From assembly GCF_028201475.1 (NCBI RefSeq), contig NZ_CP116384.1, positions 186,001 through 250,000 of the forward strand: a DNA stretch of 64,000 nt, in the 5' to 3' direction. The translations under genes and the position numbers were made by a program. This document shows, in pieces, positions 1 through 11,818 of the stretch (its first letter is position 1; each line of letters begins with the position of its first letter). Source of the DNA: Vibrio sp. SCSIO 43137 (GTDB lineage Bacteria > Pseudomonadota > Gammaproteobacteria > Enterobacterales > Vibrionaceae). The notes under the pieces were generated by a model, which ran no database searches, was not told where the DNA came from, and was given only the letters and a program-made list of their open reading frames with translations.

Positions 1-574
1 AAGCAGCATGAGAAGGTGCGCCGATTCCGGCATCGACAATCACCGGAACCTGAGCCTGTTCAATAATGATTTCAAGAAAGTCGCGACTGACCAGGCCTTT
101 ATTTGTGCCTATTGGCGCACCCAATGGCATAACCGCGGCACAACCGACATCTTCCAGCCTTTTGCACAAAACTGGGTCAGCATGGGTGTAGGGCAGGACA
201 GTAAAACCGTCCTTAACCAATTGTTCTGCCGCAGCGAGAGTTTCTATCGGATCTGGCATCAGATAGAGAGGGTCGGGATGTATTTCCAGCTTTAACCAGT
301 CAGATCCTATAGCCTCACGCGCCAGATGGGCGGCGTAAATAGCTTCTTTAGCGTTTTTTGCACCTGAGGTATTGGGCAACAGGTTGACTCCGATTTCACT
401 CAGAGGGCTAAGAATATCGTCCTGACGGGTATGCCGGTCGACCCGTTTGAGTGCTAACGTTGCCAGTTGTGAACCGCTGGCTTGTATCGCTTCGGCCATA
501 ATGTTACCAGATGAAAACTTACCGGTTCCGGTAAACAGTCTGGATGAAAATTCCTTATCAGCTATACGTAACAT
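1..574 (-). CDS. thiG: Thiazole synthase ThiG (3-prime end outside window)
   Basis: ThiG builds the thiazole phosphate ring of thiamin from 1-deoxyxylulose-5-phosphate, dehydroglycine and the sulfur carried on ThiS thiocarboxylate. The readable protein starts [20 protein letters not shown] and continues through [15 protein letters not shown], the conserved phosphate-loop region of the ThiG barrel. About 191 of roughly 255 residues lie in the window. The ATG at 574-572 is one base after the thiS stop, so the genes are translationally coupled. ThiH (glycine cleavage) would be expected just outside the window. Confidence 0.95.
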   Translation of the reverse strand, partial: MLRIADKEFSSRLFTGTGKFSSGNIMAEAIQASGSQLATLALKRVDRHTRQDDILSPLSEIGVNLLPNTSGAKNAKEAIYAAHLAREAIGSDWLKLEIHPDPLYLMPDPIETLAAAEQLVKDGFTVLPYTHADPVLCKRLEDVGCAAVMPLGAPIGTNKGLVSRDFLEIIIEQAQVPVIVDAGIGAPSHAA

Positions 575-575
575 A

Positions 576-785
576 TTAACCTCCTGCAATGACCCGGAAA
601 ACGGAAATACGGTCGCCGTCACTCAACATATAGCCATGCCACAGACCGCGGGTAACAATCTCGTCATTGACTGCCAGAGCACTGCCTTTTTGAGCGATAT
701 TTAGTTTGCCTGCCAAATCTTCAATACTCAGAACATCCGCCCCCAGTTCAACCAACTCATTATTAATCCATATTTTCACTGTCAT
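576..785 (-). CDS. thiS: Sulfur carrier protein ThiS
   Basis: This 69-residue ubiquitin-like sulfur carrier starts [10 protein letters not shown] and ends in the required Gly-Gly (VIAGG), which ThiF adenylates and which then becomes a thiocarboxylate. The upstream in-frame ATG at 851 would add 22 residues lying inside thiF, so the start at 785 was chosen because it gives the normal family length. It overlaps the end of thiF by 23 bases and is followed after one base by thiG. Confidence 0.95.
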   Translation of the reverse strand: MTVKIWINNELVELGADVLSIEDLAGKLNIAQKGSALAVNDEIVTRGLWHGYMLSDGDRISVFRVIAGG

Positions 786-1605
786 TCTCCTTTGCTGCTT
801 TTGACCCTGAGGTGATAAATGCCGATATCTGATTTGCTGCTTTTTCTCCACATACAGGGCATTCGGGATCGCGATTCAGACGGTATTGCTGCCATGTCAT
901 TTCCAGACCGTTAAATAAATAAAGCCTGACGCTTTTTGAGCCGGGACTCTGTGTCAGCATTTTTATTCCTTCCAGCGCCTGAAGTGCACCCACAGCGCCG
1001 ACTACCGGCCCTGCCACCGCCCCAGCCTGACAGCTCTGATCATCTGTTTGTTGTTCAACAGTGCAGTAGCAGCGGTAACAAGGTGTGCTTTTATTGCTGA
1101 AATCGAAGCTGATTAGCTGCCCCTGCCAGCCTATTGCTGCACCCGTTATCAGCTTTTTACCGGCTTCATAACAGGCCAGATTGATACTCTGTCTTGCGGG
1201 GTAATTATCAGTACAGTCGATGATTAGATCTGCCATCATAACTTCTAGCTTTAGCCGTTGGCCGTCTAACCGATCATCCACTGTCCGGATTCGTACGTTT
1301 CGGTTCAGCTCATAAAGTTGATTGGCAAGAGCCACTGACTTGTGGTTTCCCAGATCATATTCCCGGTAAGCAAGTTGACGATGAAGGTTACTTATTTCCA
1401 GCTTGTCTCCGTCAGCCAGAACGAGTTGTCCGATCCCGGCTCCGGCCAGATATTGACTGACTGAGCTGCCCAGACCACCACAGCCGATAATAAGTACCTT
1501 TGACTGCAACAGCTTTTTTTGACCATCCTGACCAAAATGTTCAAGGGAGATTTGCCTTTGATAACGGACAATGTCTCCGTCTGATATTTCATAGTTTGTT
1601 ATCAC
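763..1605 (-). CDS. thiF: ThiS adenylyltransferase ThiF
   Basis: An E1-like adenylyltransferase of 280 residues that activates the ThiS C-terminus with ATP. Visible features are the nucleotide-binding glycine-rich strand VLIIGCGGLGSSVSQYLAGAG near residues 37-57, the E1 segment LIIDCTDNYPARQSIN, and zinc-binding cysteine pairs CYRC (middle) and CPVC (near the C-terminus). It lies between thiE (11 bases upstream) and thiS (overlapping), so it belongs to the single thi transcript. Confidence 0.95.
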   Translation of the reverse strand: MITNYEISDGDIVRYQRQISLEHFGQDGQKKLLQSKVLIIGCGGLGSSVSQYLAGAGIGQLVLADGDKLEISNLHRQLAYREYDLGNHKSVALANQLYELNRNVRIRTVDDRLDGQRLKLEVMMADLIIDCTDNYPARQSINLACYEAGKKLITGAAIGWQGQLISFDFSNKSTPCYRCYCTVEQQTDDQSCQAGAVAGPVVGAVGALQALEGIKMLTQSPGSKSVRLYLFNGLEMTWQQYRLNRDPECPVCGEKAANQISAFITSGSKAAKENDSENMD

Positions 1606-1615
1606 GACTTTTTCC

Positions 1616-2388
1616 TTATCCGGCCATTAATGCGATTAAGCTTGCTACAGCGGCGTCAGGTTTACAGCGTTCGGTAATGGCACGAACTACTGCAACACTA
1701 TCTACGCCACAATCCATTACCGAAGCTATGTTGCTCTCATCAATACCGCCAATAGCCACAGTTGCTATGTCGGTCTCCATGGTTTGATTGATATAATTTA
1801 CCGCTTGTTGGTAGGCGTTGAGCCTCTCCGGACCTTGAGGCTCAGAAGGCATTTGTTTGGTCGTAGTCGCGAATATATGCCCTAAGGCTAAATAGCTGGG
1901 CTTAAACAAAGCCGCTGTTATCAGCTCTTCAAAGCTGTGGGTTGAGATACCAAGGCGAAGTCCTGAGTTCAGTATTGCCTGCATATCTGCGCTGAGCATA
2001 TCTTCCTGACCAAGATGCACACCATATGCTTTGTGTCTGATGGCCAGTTGCCAATAGTCATTAATATAGATCTGTGCCTGAAACCGGCGGCCAAGTGCGA
2101 TTGCCTGCGCAATTTGTTGTTCCAAATCTGCCTGCTCCGGGTTCTTAATCCTTAGCTGTATCGTCTTGATCCCCAAAGGCAGTAGTTTTTCAATCCAGCT
2201 GACATCATCCACCACCGGATACAGAGCTAACTTGTTCCGGTCCGTTGCAGGATAAGGCGGGTTGTTATTCTGCTTAGCATGTTTATCCAGATGGCTTTTA
2301 AATTGCTTAAGCTCATGTGCCAGTACTGTATTTAATATGCCGGTTATATCGGGGCTGTCTGGCTTGTTTAAGATTTGATTGCCGCACA

Positions 2389-2389
<1 letters not shown>
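1616..2389 (-). CDS. thiE: Thiamin-phosphate synthase ThiE
   Basis: ThiE condenses HMP-pyrophosphate with thiazole phosphate to give thiamin phosphate. The barrel motifs are QLRIKN (substrate lysine region), YGVHLGQEDM, GISTHS, LGHIFATTTK and VAIGGID. At 257 residues it is about 45 longer than typical ThiE. The extra part is an N-terminal segment before LALYPVVDDV with no domain I recognise. The ATG overlaps the thiC stop as TAATG, implying coupled translation. Confidence 0.93.
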
Positions 2390-4317
<1,928 letters not shown>

Positions 4318-4427
4318 TTATTCAGAAATAAAATGCTTGCCGGATTGATGCTACAAGAGTGATCAGGGCGCAAAACTGCACCTGACAACAGATAGGTTTC
4401 ACCAGACAGATCTCTGGCAAAAAAGAC

Positions 4428-4520
4428 ATCTTCTCTTGTTCCCTTCGCAGGTATTAGCCTGATCAGGTTCAACGGATCCCGAATAAACGGTCTCAGCCAA
4501 ATGGCACTCCGACAAGTATG
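4428..4520 (-). promoter_or_regulatory. TPP riboswitch (THI element) controlling the thi operon
   Basis: Read on the minus strand, the aptamer runs from CTTGTCGGAGTGCC through GGCTGAGA and GAACCTGATCAGGCTAATAC to CTGCGAAGGGAACAAGAG, the canonical THI-box consensus. It lies about 120 bases upstream of thiC in the correct orientation. TPP binding normally represses thiC in gammaproteobacteria. A TATAAC-like -10 sits a little upstream, around 4545-4550. Confidence 0.95.
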
Positions 4521-4642
4521 GCGCCCAGTATGGGCACGACAAAGGTTATAGCAGAACTGTTTGTAAACCAAGCAAAATATGAAAATCAGCGGAGCTTTTA
4601 TTGACGTTTTAACCGGGACTTATGATTGCTTGGCTGAAAAAG

Positions 4643-5410
4643 TCAGTGCCCTGAGTTTCCTGAGCGTATTTTGGCCTTAATTTTCTGGCTGATATTGCCC
4701 GGGGTTGTCAGTACAAAGGATTTAAATTCCCGTGTCATATGAGCCTGATCGGAAAAACCTTTGGCTAAAGCGAGGTCGGAAAGGGGAGTGTCAGGGTTAT
4801 CCCTCAGATACGTTAAACTTGAGTGTACCCTGCGCAGGCGCTGATACTTTTTCGGGCTCATCCCAATCCATTGATTAAAATTTCGTTCAATCTGCCTCTG
4901 GCTGGTTTGAAATTGTTCACCGATTTTACCTTGTTCAGTGTGACTGAGCAGTTGGTTTCGCTTTATTAATTCAGGATCATTCAGGTCGAGATGCGTACTA
5001 CACCAGCGATACATAGTGGTGAGCTGGCTAGTCAGTTTTGCTTCAGATAATAGAAGAGAGTATAGGCTGCTGATAGAAGGGATTGACCCGGTATCCGCTT
5101 CAACTGCAGTGATATCCGAAAATGAATCGGGCATCATTCCGGGGTGAAAGCGGATACCACAAAGCTGCGTGTTTTCATTAATTTCTATAATCTGGGTCGT
5201 CTTACTGTTCTTCTGAACATAGATATCCTGATTAACCGAAGTATCGGACAGGCAGATATCTCCCCGGATCAGAAAAGTGACCCCGGAGCCGCCGTCACAA
5301 TATAAAGGTTTACGGACAGGGCTATGTTCGGTTGTCCCATTGCGCACCGACCATATTGCCTGAATATGGCCGGATAGCTTTCCTTTAGGTTTTATGATTC
5401 GAAAATCCAT
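4643..5410 (-). CDS. AraC-family transcriptional regulator with DUF6597-like N-terminus
   Basis: A 255-residue regulator. The N-terminal half (MDFRIIKPKGKLSGHIQAIW, then a GVTFLIRG segment) resembles the DUF6597 sensing domain. The C-terminal half holds an AraC double helix-turn-helix, with QRQIERNFNQWIGMSPKKY and LSDLALAKGFSDQAHMTREF around residues 170-235. It lies 28 bases downstream of the AhpD-like gene on the same strand, so the two are probably co-transcribed. The ligand is unknown. Confidence 0.85.
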   Translation of the reverse strand: MDFRIIKPKGKLSGHIQAIWSVRNGTTEHSPVRKPLYCDGGSGVTFLIRGDICLSDTSVNQDIYVQKNSKTTQIIEINENTQLCGIRFHPGMMPDSFSDITAVEADTGSIPSISSLYSLLLSEAKLTSQLTTMYRWCSTHLDLNDPELIKRNQLLSHTEQGKIGEQFQTSQRQIERNFNQWIGMSPKKYQRLRRVHSSLTYLRDNPDTPLSDLALAKGFSDQAHMTREFKSFVLTTPGNISQKIKAKIRSGNSGH

Positions 5411-5438
5411 TCTTCTTAATCTTTGATTTAAAGCTTAA

Positions 5439-5894
5439 CTAGGACAGGCTGCCTATTTCGGGTTTAAACACCTTTGCGATCCGGTTCCAGCTATTGATAG
5501 CATTGACCGCCAGAGTAAGAATAACCAAGCCCTGTTCACCAAACGCATCCAGTGCTGACTGATAGTCTGCTTCAGATGCGGTTCCGTTAAGGGTGAGTTC
5601 CTCTGCCCAGTTCAGGGCAATGCGTTCATTAATACTATATAGTGGCATCTCCCGCCATGCACTTAAGCCTATCAACCTGTCTGCCTGTTCACCACCTTTA
5701 AGCGCATCTTTACTGTGCATATCAATACAAAAGGCGCATTGATTGATTTGTGACACTCTCAGTTTTACCAGCTCCCAAAGAGTGTGTGACAGCTGGGATT
5801 GTTGTTCAAACTGGTTTCGCAGGTAGGTCTCTTGTTCCAGCAAAATCTGGATACCTTCGGGTGCTGCATTAAAGTAGTTGATTCTCTGACTCAT
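5439..5894 (-). CDS. AhpD-like carboxymuconolactone decarboxylase family protein
   Basis: A 151-residue alpha-helical protein carrying the AhpD signature CAFCIDMH (Cys53, Cys56, His60), the redox-active CXXC plus His that gives alkylhydroperoxidase activity. Proteins of this length are usually annotated as CMD-family peroxidase-like enzymes. It is probably co-transcribed with the AraC gene downstream, which suggests a stress-inducible pair. The actual substrate cannot be read from the sequence. Confidence 0.88.
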   Translation of the reverse strand: MSQRINYFNAAPEGIQILLEQETYLRNQFEQQSQLSHTLWELVKLRVSQINQCAFCIDMHSKDALKGGEQADRLIGLSAWREMPLYSINERIALNWAEELTLNGTASEADYQSALDAFGEQGLVILTLAVNAINSWNRIAKVFKPEIGSLS

Positions 5895-6012
5895 TGATTT
5901 ATCTCCTTTGTTCAGACTGTGGTTTTGTTCAGACAGTCATAGAGTAAAGGCGAGCAAAGGAGGAATATTGAAGAAATTCGACATATGGGCAGATTAGTTG
6001 CCCGACACTCTA

Positions 6013-6858
6013 TTAATTTTCCGGGCGAAACGACACGCCATGCCATTTATGGCGAAACGCCAGCGGCGATTCCTGCGTGGCTTTTTTAAAAAAACGGCAA
6101 AAGTAAGCGCTGTCTTTATAGCCCAGTTCGGCGGCAATTGTCTTAATGGCTTTATTACTGAAGGCGAGTAAACGGCGGGCCTCTGTGATGGTTTTCTCAT
6201 GTATCAGTTGAGTAACGGTTTTACTCAGAAAGTGCTGGCTTAACTCATTCACTCTTTTACTACTCAGGGCTAGTTTATCAGCGTAAAAAACAGCATGTTT
6301 ATGTTCTGTGTAGTGGTTATCGATCAAGGAAAGCAGTTGCAGCATACGGGAGTTGTCTCCGCGGGCATCCGATGTCGCCGGCTGATAACGGGCGACATAA
6401 CGTAAAAAACCGCTAAAAAGCAGATTAAGCAGTTCGTTATCGGTTGTGTCGTTTTGTAGTTCTTGTTGCAGGATAGCCAGCAGGTGGCGTAAGTCTTGCT
6501 CTCCCTGTGCATCAACCACAATGGAAGGGTGCTCAGAGCGGTTTTGAAAAAAGATTTTATCCAGCAGGGACTGACTTCTGGTGTCTGTCCCTAATAGGGA
6601 AGAGTTAAAAGAGACGGCATACATACGTTTTGGCAGAGCGGTGCAGTGGTGCACCTGCCCGGGCGTGATAAAGTAAATATTCCCCGCCTGTAACGGATAG
6701 TCGAGAAAGTCGATGCTGTGGCTCCCTTCTCCTTCTAATGTCCAGAATATTTCGAAATACTCATGCCGGTGCGGTTCTGCCGACTCAGGAATGCGGCAGT
6801 TCTCCAGCAGCTCTATATCCAGAAAGCGTTTATCTGCCAGCGTCTTAATTTCTAGCAT
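6013..6858 (-). CDS. AraC-family regulator with cupin sensor domain
   Basis: A 281-residue regulator. The N-terminal AraC-type cupin shows PHRHEYFEIFWTLEGEGSH and GNIYFITPGQVHH, histidine-rich sheet motifs. The C-terminal helix-turn-helix pair is LSSKRVNELSQHFL and IKTIAAELGYKDSAYFCRFF. It is transcribed divergently from trmO and the DMT transporter, and regulators of this type often control an adjacent exporter. The effector is not identifiable. Confidence 0.88.
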   Translation of the reverse strand: MLEIKTLADKRFLDIELLENCRIPESAEPHRHEYFEIFWTLEGEGSHSIDFLDYPLQAGNIYFITPGQVHHCTALPKRMYAVSFNSSLLGTDTRSQSLLDKIFFQNRSEHPSIVVDAQGEQDLRHLLAILQQELQNDTTDNELLNLLFSGFLRYVARYQPATSDARGDNSRMLQLLSLIDNHYTEHKHAVFYADKLALSSKRVNELSQHFLSKTVTQLIHEKTITEARRLLAFSNKAIKTIAAELGYKDSAYFCRFFKKATQESPLAFRHKWHGVSFRPEN

Positions 6859-7129
6859 ATGCGGTTATCTCTTATTATCTGCCTATTCAATTCATTCAAT
6901 CTTCAGTCGTACTCTCAGCATATCTAAGCCTGCCCCTGATAACCAATATATCCATTAGATTTCGGAAGATAGTGCAATAGCTGGTGCAGATTATCCTGTT
7001 TCCAATGCAACCTATTTACCGGAGAATCTAAATGAAAAGAGTTCTCAACAAAGAGTGCTCATTAAATAGATTTTATTTAGGTGCCGGACAGAGCCGCCTT
7101 CTGTTCAGCCTGATTTGGAGTTAAACAAA

Positions 7130-7531
7130 ATGACACAACAAGTGATTGAAATCGGCACTATCTCTACGCCCTATAACCAGTTAAGTGACTGTCCCAGCAA
7201 TGTGGATGATAAAAACGGCCCTTTGTGCGAGCTGCTTCTGGAGCCGGAATATCAGCAAGGCATTGAAGGGCTGAAGGTTGGCTGCCAAATTGACATTCTC
7301 TATTGGTTACAAGATACCAAGCGGGATCAGATCTCTCAGGTATCGGTTCACCGCTCCGATAACAACGAGCCGACAGGGGTGTTTTCTCTTCGTTCTCCTA
7401 ACAGGCCAAACCCCATTGGTCTGGCAAAACTAACCATAGCCGAAATTGGCCAAGGACGCATTGTGGTGCGTGGTCTCGACTGCCTTAACGGCACCATGCT
7501 GGTGGATATCAAGCCGTCTATCACCCAATAG
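7130..7531 (+). CDS. trmO: tRNA t6A37 methyltransferase TrmO
   Basis: A YaeB/TsaA-fold methyltransferase of 133 residues that N6-methylates t6A37 in threonine tRNA using SAM. Diagnostic segments are GTISTPY, RSPNRPNPIGLAKL (the SAM-binding loop) and RGLDCLNGTMLVDIKPSI. An upstream in-frame TTG at 7115 was not used because TTGGAG there is a good ribosome binding site for the ATG at 7130. E. coli TrmO is longer (about 235 residues). This one ends after the core domain, as in archaeal and short bacterial forms. Confidence 0.88.
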   Translation: MTQQVIEIGTISTPYNQLSDCPSNVDDKNGPLCELLLEPEYQQGIEGLKVGCQIDILYWLQDTKRDQISQVSVHRSDNNEPTGVFSLRSPNRPNPIGLAKLTIAEIGQGRIVVRGLDCLNGTMLVDIKPSITQ

Positions 7532-7580
7532 GCTGAAGTAAGCTTGACAAAAAAGTAATACCCAATTTGAGGAGAGTGAA

Positions 7581-8498
7581 ATGTCTGTCACAAGCATAGT
7601 AAACCAAGACAAAAAATATTCCCGTGCACAGGGCATCGGCATTGCGGTAATTGGTGCAGCACTAATGAGCCTTGATCCTGTGTTTATCCGCTATTCAGGT
7701 GTGAGTGGTTTTGATACCGCGTTTCTGTTTGGCCTGTTTACCGCTATTTCAATGTCGCTATTAATTCAGCTAACCAACAAAGCCGGCCTGATCCGCACCA
7801 TGATTGAGAGTGGCTGGCCGCTGGTGGTTGCAGGCCTGTTGATGGTGGGCAGTGCCTCCGGTTTAGTGTTTAGTATCAAGAACACCTCTGTCGCCAACAC
7901 CTTTGTGATTCTTAGCAGCACGCCGGCCGTTGCAGCCATATTCAGCTGGATTTTCCTGCGTGAAGTGACCAGCCGTAAAACCATCATGGCCATAGCAGCA
8001 GTTATCGCTGGTATTGTAATCGTGCTATCGGGCTCTGTGGGGGCTGGCCACGGTGGTTCAGGCACGGGTCACTGGAGTGGCGACCTGATGGCGGCTGGTG
8101 CAGTTATCTGCTTGTCTCTGATGTTTGTCCTGCTGCGCAAATATCACCATGTTAACCGTATGGCGAGCGTGGCATTGGGCGGACTATTTCTTGCTATTGT
8201 GATGTCATTTTTTGCTGAACCGTCATCCTATTCGACAAACACTTGGCTAATTATGGCGGCAATGGGCATGTTCTCTGCTCCTTTAGGCCGCGTGCTATCT
8301 AAGGTGGCTACCCGTTACGCTTCTGCGCCGGAAGTGACCATGACCCTTATGCTGGAGACGGTGCTGGCACCAGTGTGGGCATTTCTGTTCTTTCGCGAGA
8401 TACCGGCAATGAACAGCTTTATCGGCGGTTCCGTTATCTTTATCACTATTGTGATTTATACGCTGGATGCGTTTAAGTCGGAATCCGGCAGGGACTAA
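7581..8498 (+). CDS. EamA/DMT-superfamily membrane transporter
   Basis: A hydrophobic protein of 305 residues with about ten membrane helices in two EamA repeats, for example GIAVIGAALMSLDPVFIRYSG in the first and a glycine-rich loop followed by GDLMAAGAVICLSLMFVLL opening the second. Such proteins export metabolites or amino acids. It starts 49 bases after trmO behind GAGGAGAG, so it is probably in the same operon. The substrate is unknown. Confidence 0.88.
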   Translation: MSVTSIVNQDKKYSRAQGIGIAVIGAALMSLDPVFIRYSGVSGFDTAFLFGLFTAISMSLLIQLTNKAGLIRTMIESGWPLVVAGLLMVGSASGLVFSIKNTSVANTFVILSSTPAVAAIFSWIFLREVTSRKTIMAIAAVIAGIVIVLSGSVGAGHGGSGTGHWSGDLMAAGAVICLSLMFVLLRKYHHVNRMASVALGGLFLAIVMSFFAEPSSYSTNTWLIMAAMGMFSAPLGRVLSKVATRYASAPEVTMTLMLETVLAPVWAFLFFREIPAMNSFIGGSVIFITIVIYTLDAFKSESGRD

Positions 8499-8591
8499 TC
8501 AGGCGTTTAAGTTCGCAAAACAGGGCGGGAATCTGCTATTTTATACAAGTTGCTTTGTACAAGCTGCAATATGGAATAGTAAAGGATAACT

Positions 8592-9548
8592 ATGATTTCT
8601 CCCCCGAAAGCACCTGATGAGAATATCAGGCTAAATACCCTACATAGCCTGAATATTCTGGATACAGATTCCGAAGAGCGGTTTGATCGCTTAACCCGTC
8701 TTGCCTGCCGGCTGCTTTATGTACCGATAGCTCTTGTCAGTTTAGTGGACAGTAACCGCCAGTGGTTTAAATCCTGCTACGGGTTGGGGGTAAATGAAAC
8801 CGGTAGGGATGTCTCTTTCTGTGGGCACGCTATTCTGGGGGATGGGGTATTTATCATCAATGATGCTTTAGAGGACGAACGTTTTTTTGATAACCCATTG
8901 GTGACCGGTGAACCTTATATTCGCTTTTATGCCGGAGTGCCGTTGAAGATGGCGGACAATTCTAAAATCGGCACTTTGTGCATTATTGATCATAAGCCGA
9001 GGAATCTGACTGACGATGAGATTAAAGATCTGACGGATCTGGCTAAGATGGCAGAGCAGGAGCTAACCGCCAAGTTTACTGCCGGAGTGGATGAGTTAAC
9101 AGGTATCTCTAACCGGCGCAGTTTCTCTTACCTGAGCAGCAAAGCGCTTCAATACTGTCAGACCGCTTCTTTGTCGGCCTCACTTATCTTTTTTGACCTC
9201 AATAAGTTTAAGCAGATTAACGATGAACATGGTCACCAAAAGGGTGATGAAGCTCTGATCACTTTTGCTCAGTTACTGGTTCGCTGTTTTCGTGAGTCCG
9301 ATGTGATTGCCCGCATTGGCGGCGATGAGTTTGTGGTCTTGATGCCGGGCGCAACAGAAAAAGACAGCCAGAATAAACTTAAGCGGCTGGAAGATGAGCT
9401 GACGGAGATAAACAGCAGCGGCCAGTTTCCGTTTGATATTACTTTCTGTTATGGCATCACTCAGTCACACCCTGAACAGGCACAGGATATCGAAGCGCTT
9501 ATCCACGCTTCTGATGAGAAGATGTACTGTATGAAGGGCATGCGGTAA
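8592..9548 (+). CDS. GAF-GGDEF diguanylate cyclase
   Basis: A soluble 318-residue signalling enzyme. Residues about 20-155 form a GAF domain (VSLVDSNRQWFKS, VSFCGHAI, FYAGVPL, IGTLCIID). Residues about 160-318 form a GGDEF domain with the intact active site RIGGDEFVVL (GGDEF at 243-247). It should make cyclic di-GMP. An RXXD inhibitory site is not obvious before the signature (RCFRESD lies there), so product inhibition is uncertain. It is followed by a bidirectional terminator shared with phoX. Confidence 0.93.
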   Translation: MISPPKAPDENIRLNTLHSLNILDTDSEERFDRLTRLACRLLYVPIALVSLVDSNRQWFKSCYGLGVNETGRDVSFCGHAILGDGVFIINDALEDERFFDNPLVTGEPYIRFYAGVPLKMADNSKIGTLCIIDHKPRNLTDDEIKDLTDLAKMAEQELTAKFTAGVDELTGISNRRSFSYLSSKALQYCQTASLSASLIFFDLNKFKQINDEHGHQKGDEALITFAQLLVRCFRESDVIARIGGDEFVVLMPGATEKDSQNKLKRLEDELTEINSSGQFPFDITFCYGITQSHPEQAQDIEALIHASDEKMYCMKGMR

Positions 9549-9610
9549 CCATCGCTATCCTTCCTCACGCTCCCGCGTGGGAATGCATACGGATGGTTAA
9601 TTGAGAGTTT

Positions 9611-9640
9611 GATATACACTCCCACGTAGAACATGGAAGC
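9611..9640. repeat. Dispersed 30-bp repeat, copy 1
   Basis: Its reverse complement (GCTTCCATG, TTCTACGTGGGAGTG, TATATC) matches the segments at 24207-24236 and 25071-25100 with few changes. A related inverted half (GCTCCCGCGTGGGAATG) lies at 9569-9590, so copy 1 could fold into a hairpin. It is non-coding and its function is unknown. Confidence 0.6.
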
Positions 9641-9661
9641 AAGTGCTTCTTCTAAAACAAT

Positions 9662-9688
9662 AAAACCCCGCATTGCGGGGTTTTATTG
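9662..9688. terminator. Bidirectional terminator between the GGDEF gene and phoX
   Basis: AAAACCCCGC-ATT-GCGGGGTTTT is a perfect stem with A and T tracts on both sides, placed between two convergent genes. Confidence 0.9.
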
Positions 9689-9706
9689 TTTATAAGCTAA
9701 AGATGA

Positions 9707-11605
9707 TTATCCACCAATTACGCCACCATCTTTGCGGGTGATGGCAATAACCGATGAGCGTGGGATGCTTTTGCCGCCATCTGGGAAGTGAGATGCGGCG
9801 AGTTTTTCACCCGGATGCTGCACACCGACAAACATGGTTTTGTAGTCCGGTGAGAACGTCAGGCCGGTGATCTCACTGGCAACAGGGCCGGTCAGAAAGC
9901 GGCGAATTTCACCGGTAGACGGGTCACTACAGAGCATCTGATTATTACCCATTCCGGCAAAACCATCCTTGTTTTTGTAGTTACCATCGGTCTGAATCCA
10001 CAGGCGACCAAAACGGTCAAATCCGATGCCGTCCGGGCTGTTAAACATATTGTCTTTGTTGATGTTATCTGAGCCTGCCATTAACCCTGATGAGTGAACT
10101 TCAGGGTTGCCTGCCATAACATAGATATCCCACTCAAAGCTGTTACTTGTGTGGTCACTGTTTGTTGGTTGCCAGCGGATAATATGGCCGTATGGGTTCT
10201 TTTCCCGTGGGTTAGCGGCATTCAGTGCCTGACTCTCTTTAACACCACGGTGTTTATTGTTAGTCAGGGTGCAGAACACGGAATTGTTGTCCGGATGAAC
10301 GGAAACCCATTCCGGTCTGTCCATAGTCGTAGCACCAACCTGAGTCGCGGCAAGGCGGGCAAAAATCATTACTGAGGCTTGATCCGGAAAGCCATTCTCA
10401 GGAGTCAGCCCGTTTTTACCCCATGTCAGCTCCAGCCACTCGCCTTTGCCTTTTTGCTCGCCCATAGAACCGTCAAACTTAGCAACATAAAGGGTGCCTT
10501 CTTCCAGCAGATCCTTGTTTGAAGCTGAGCCCGGTACGTATTTGTTTTTCGAGACAAACTTGTACAGGTGTTCTCCGCGCTCGTCGTCGCCAAGGTATAC
10601 CACAGCGTGGCCAGAGCCATTGATAGTCAGCGCGGCGTTTTCATGCTTAAAACGGCCGAGGGCGCTGCGTTTTTTCGGTGTTGAGTTCGGGTCCATCGGG
10701 TCGATTTCAACAACCCAGCCCATGCGGTGCGGTTCGTTAGGGTTTTTAGCCATATCGAAACGCTCATCATGTTTGTACCAGTGATAGCCCCGGTCTTTGT
10801 TTTTCAGGCCATAGCGTGCGTAAGTGTCACCGAGGTTTACATCGGAAGAGGCGCCGAAGTAACCGTTGAAGTTCTCTTCACAGGTAAGGTAAGTGCCCCA
10901 TGGTGTTTCACCATTAGCACAGTTGTTCATTGTGCCGAGTATCTTCATACCAGAAGGATCTGCATCAGTTTTTAACAGCTGATGGCCGCGGGCAGGGCCG
11001 GTCATTTCCATCTCAGTAAAGGCTGTTATGCGGCGGTTTAGTCTGCCGTTGGGGTTGATTACCCATTTGCCGTTTTGTTTGCTTAGCTCAACAACGGAAA
11101 CACCATGTGCTGCCTGAGATTTACGCGCGTCGTCGGCACTGATATTTTTGCCCTGATGGGCGTAAAGATACTCGTTGTTGGTGTATTCGTTATTCACTGC
11201 CAGTACGGCGCGGTTGTCAGAAATAGGGAAGAAAGTCATACCATCGTTGTTGTCACCAAACTGCTTTTCCTGAGCTAGCGAGTTGTTTGACTGGCTGAAC
11301 TCTGGTGCGCCGGCGAAAATTGGATCACCCCATGAGATAAGGACATCAGCCTGATATCCCTGCGGAACGATAACCTTGTCGGCAGTGGACATTGGCACTG
11401 CCTTAAATCCAAGCAGGTTAGATTTGGCCGGTGCTGATGCTGCAATGGCCTGACTCAGCGGGCTGGTGGCAAAGAATCCGACAGCGCCGGCAGCACCACT
11501 GTTTTTCAGAAAGTTTCTGCGTGACATAGCCGCTTCAACCATGCTGTTAAATTCCGGCTCGTGCTCCAGCGGGCGTTGATCGTTCTCTTGCTCGAAATGA
11601 TTCAT
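9707..11605 (-). CDS. PhoX-family (DUF839) alkaline phosphatase, Tat-exported
   Basis: A 632-residue protein with a twin-arginine signal, SRRNFLK at residues 28-34 followed by GAAGAVGFFATSPLSQA, so it is exported folded through Tat. The rest is the PhoX/DUF839 beta-propeller: CEENFNGYFG, RMGWVVEIDPMDP, LGRFKHENAAL, NNKHRG and SPDGIGFDRFGRLW are family blocks. PhoX enzymes bind calcium and iron and release phosphate from monoesters, typically under phosphate starvation. No Pho box was identified with confidence upstream. Confidence 0.92.
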   Translation of the reverse strand: MNHFEQENDQRPLEHEPEFNSMVEAAMSRRNFLKNSGAAGAVGFFATSPLSQAIAASAPAKSNLLGFKAVPMSTADKVIVPQGYQADVLISWGDPIFAGAPEFSQSNNSLAQEKQFGDNNDGMTFFPISDNRAVLAVNNEYTNNEYLYAHQGKNISADDARKSQAAHGVSVVELSKQNGKWVINPNGRLNRRITAFTEMEMTGPARGHQLLKTDADPSGMKILGTMNNCANGETPWGTYLTCEENFNGYFGASSDVNLGDTYARYGLKNKDRGYHWYKHDERFDMAKNPNEPHRMGWVVEIDPMDPNSTPKKRSALGRFKHENAALTINGSGHAVVYLGDDERGEHLYKFVSKNKYVPGSASNKDLLEEGTLYVAKFDGSMGEQKGKGEWLELTWGKNGLTPENGFPDQASVMIFARLAATQVGATTMDRPEWVSVHPDNNSVFCTLTNNKHRGVKESQALNAANPREKNPYGHIIRWQPTNSDHTSNSFEWDIYVMAGNPEVHSSGLMAGSDNINKDNMFNSPDGIGFDRFGRLWIQTDGNYKNKDGFAGMGNNQMLCSDPSTGEIRRFLTGPVASEITGLTFSPDYKTMFVGVQHPGEKLAASHFPDGGKSIPRSSVIAITRKDGGVIGG

Positions 11606-11818
11606 TTTTGACTTCCTTTCCGTAGTAATAATAATGCGCCTTTTGTCAGGCTGTTATAAATCGCAAGTATATTGATGGCCGGAGATGACACTTAGTTTAC
11701 AAATAGATAACAATTCAAAGACAGTTGTTTCAAAATGTGTAAGCGTAGATAAGCTATTGTGTTTATGGGTTTTATTACGTATCTTCATCTGATTGGCTGC
11801 AAAAATAAGAGAATTGAT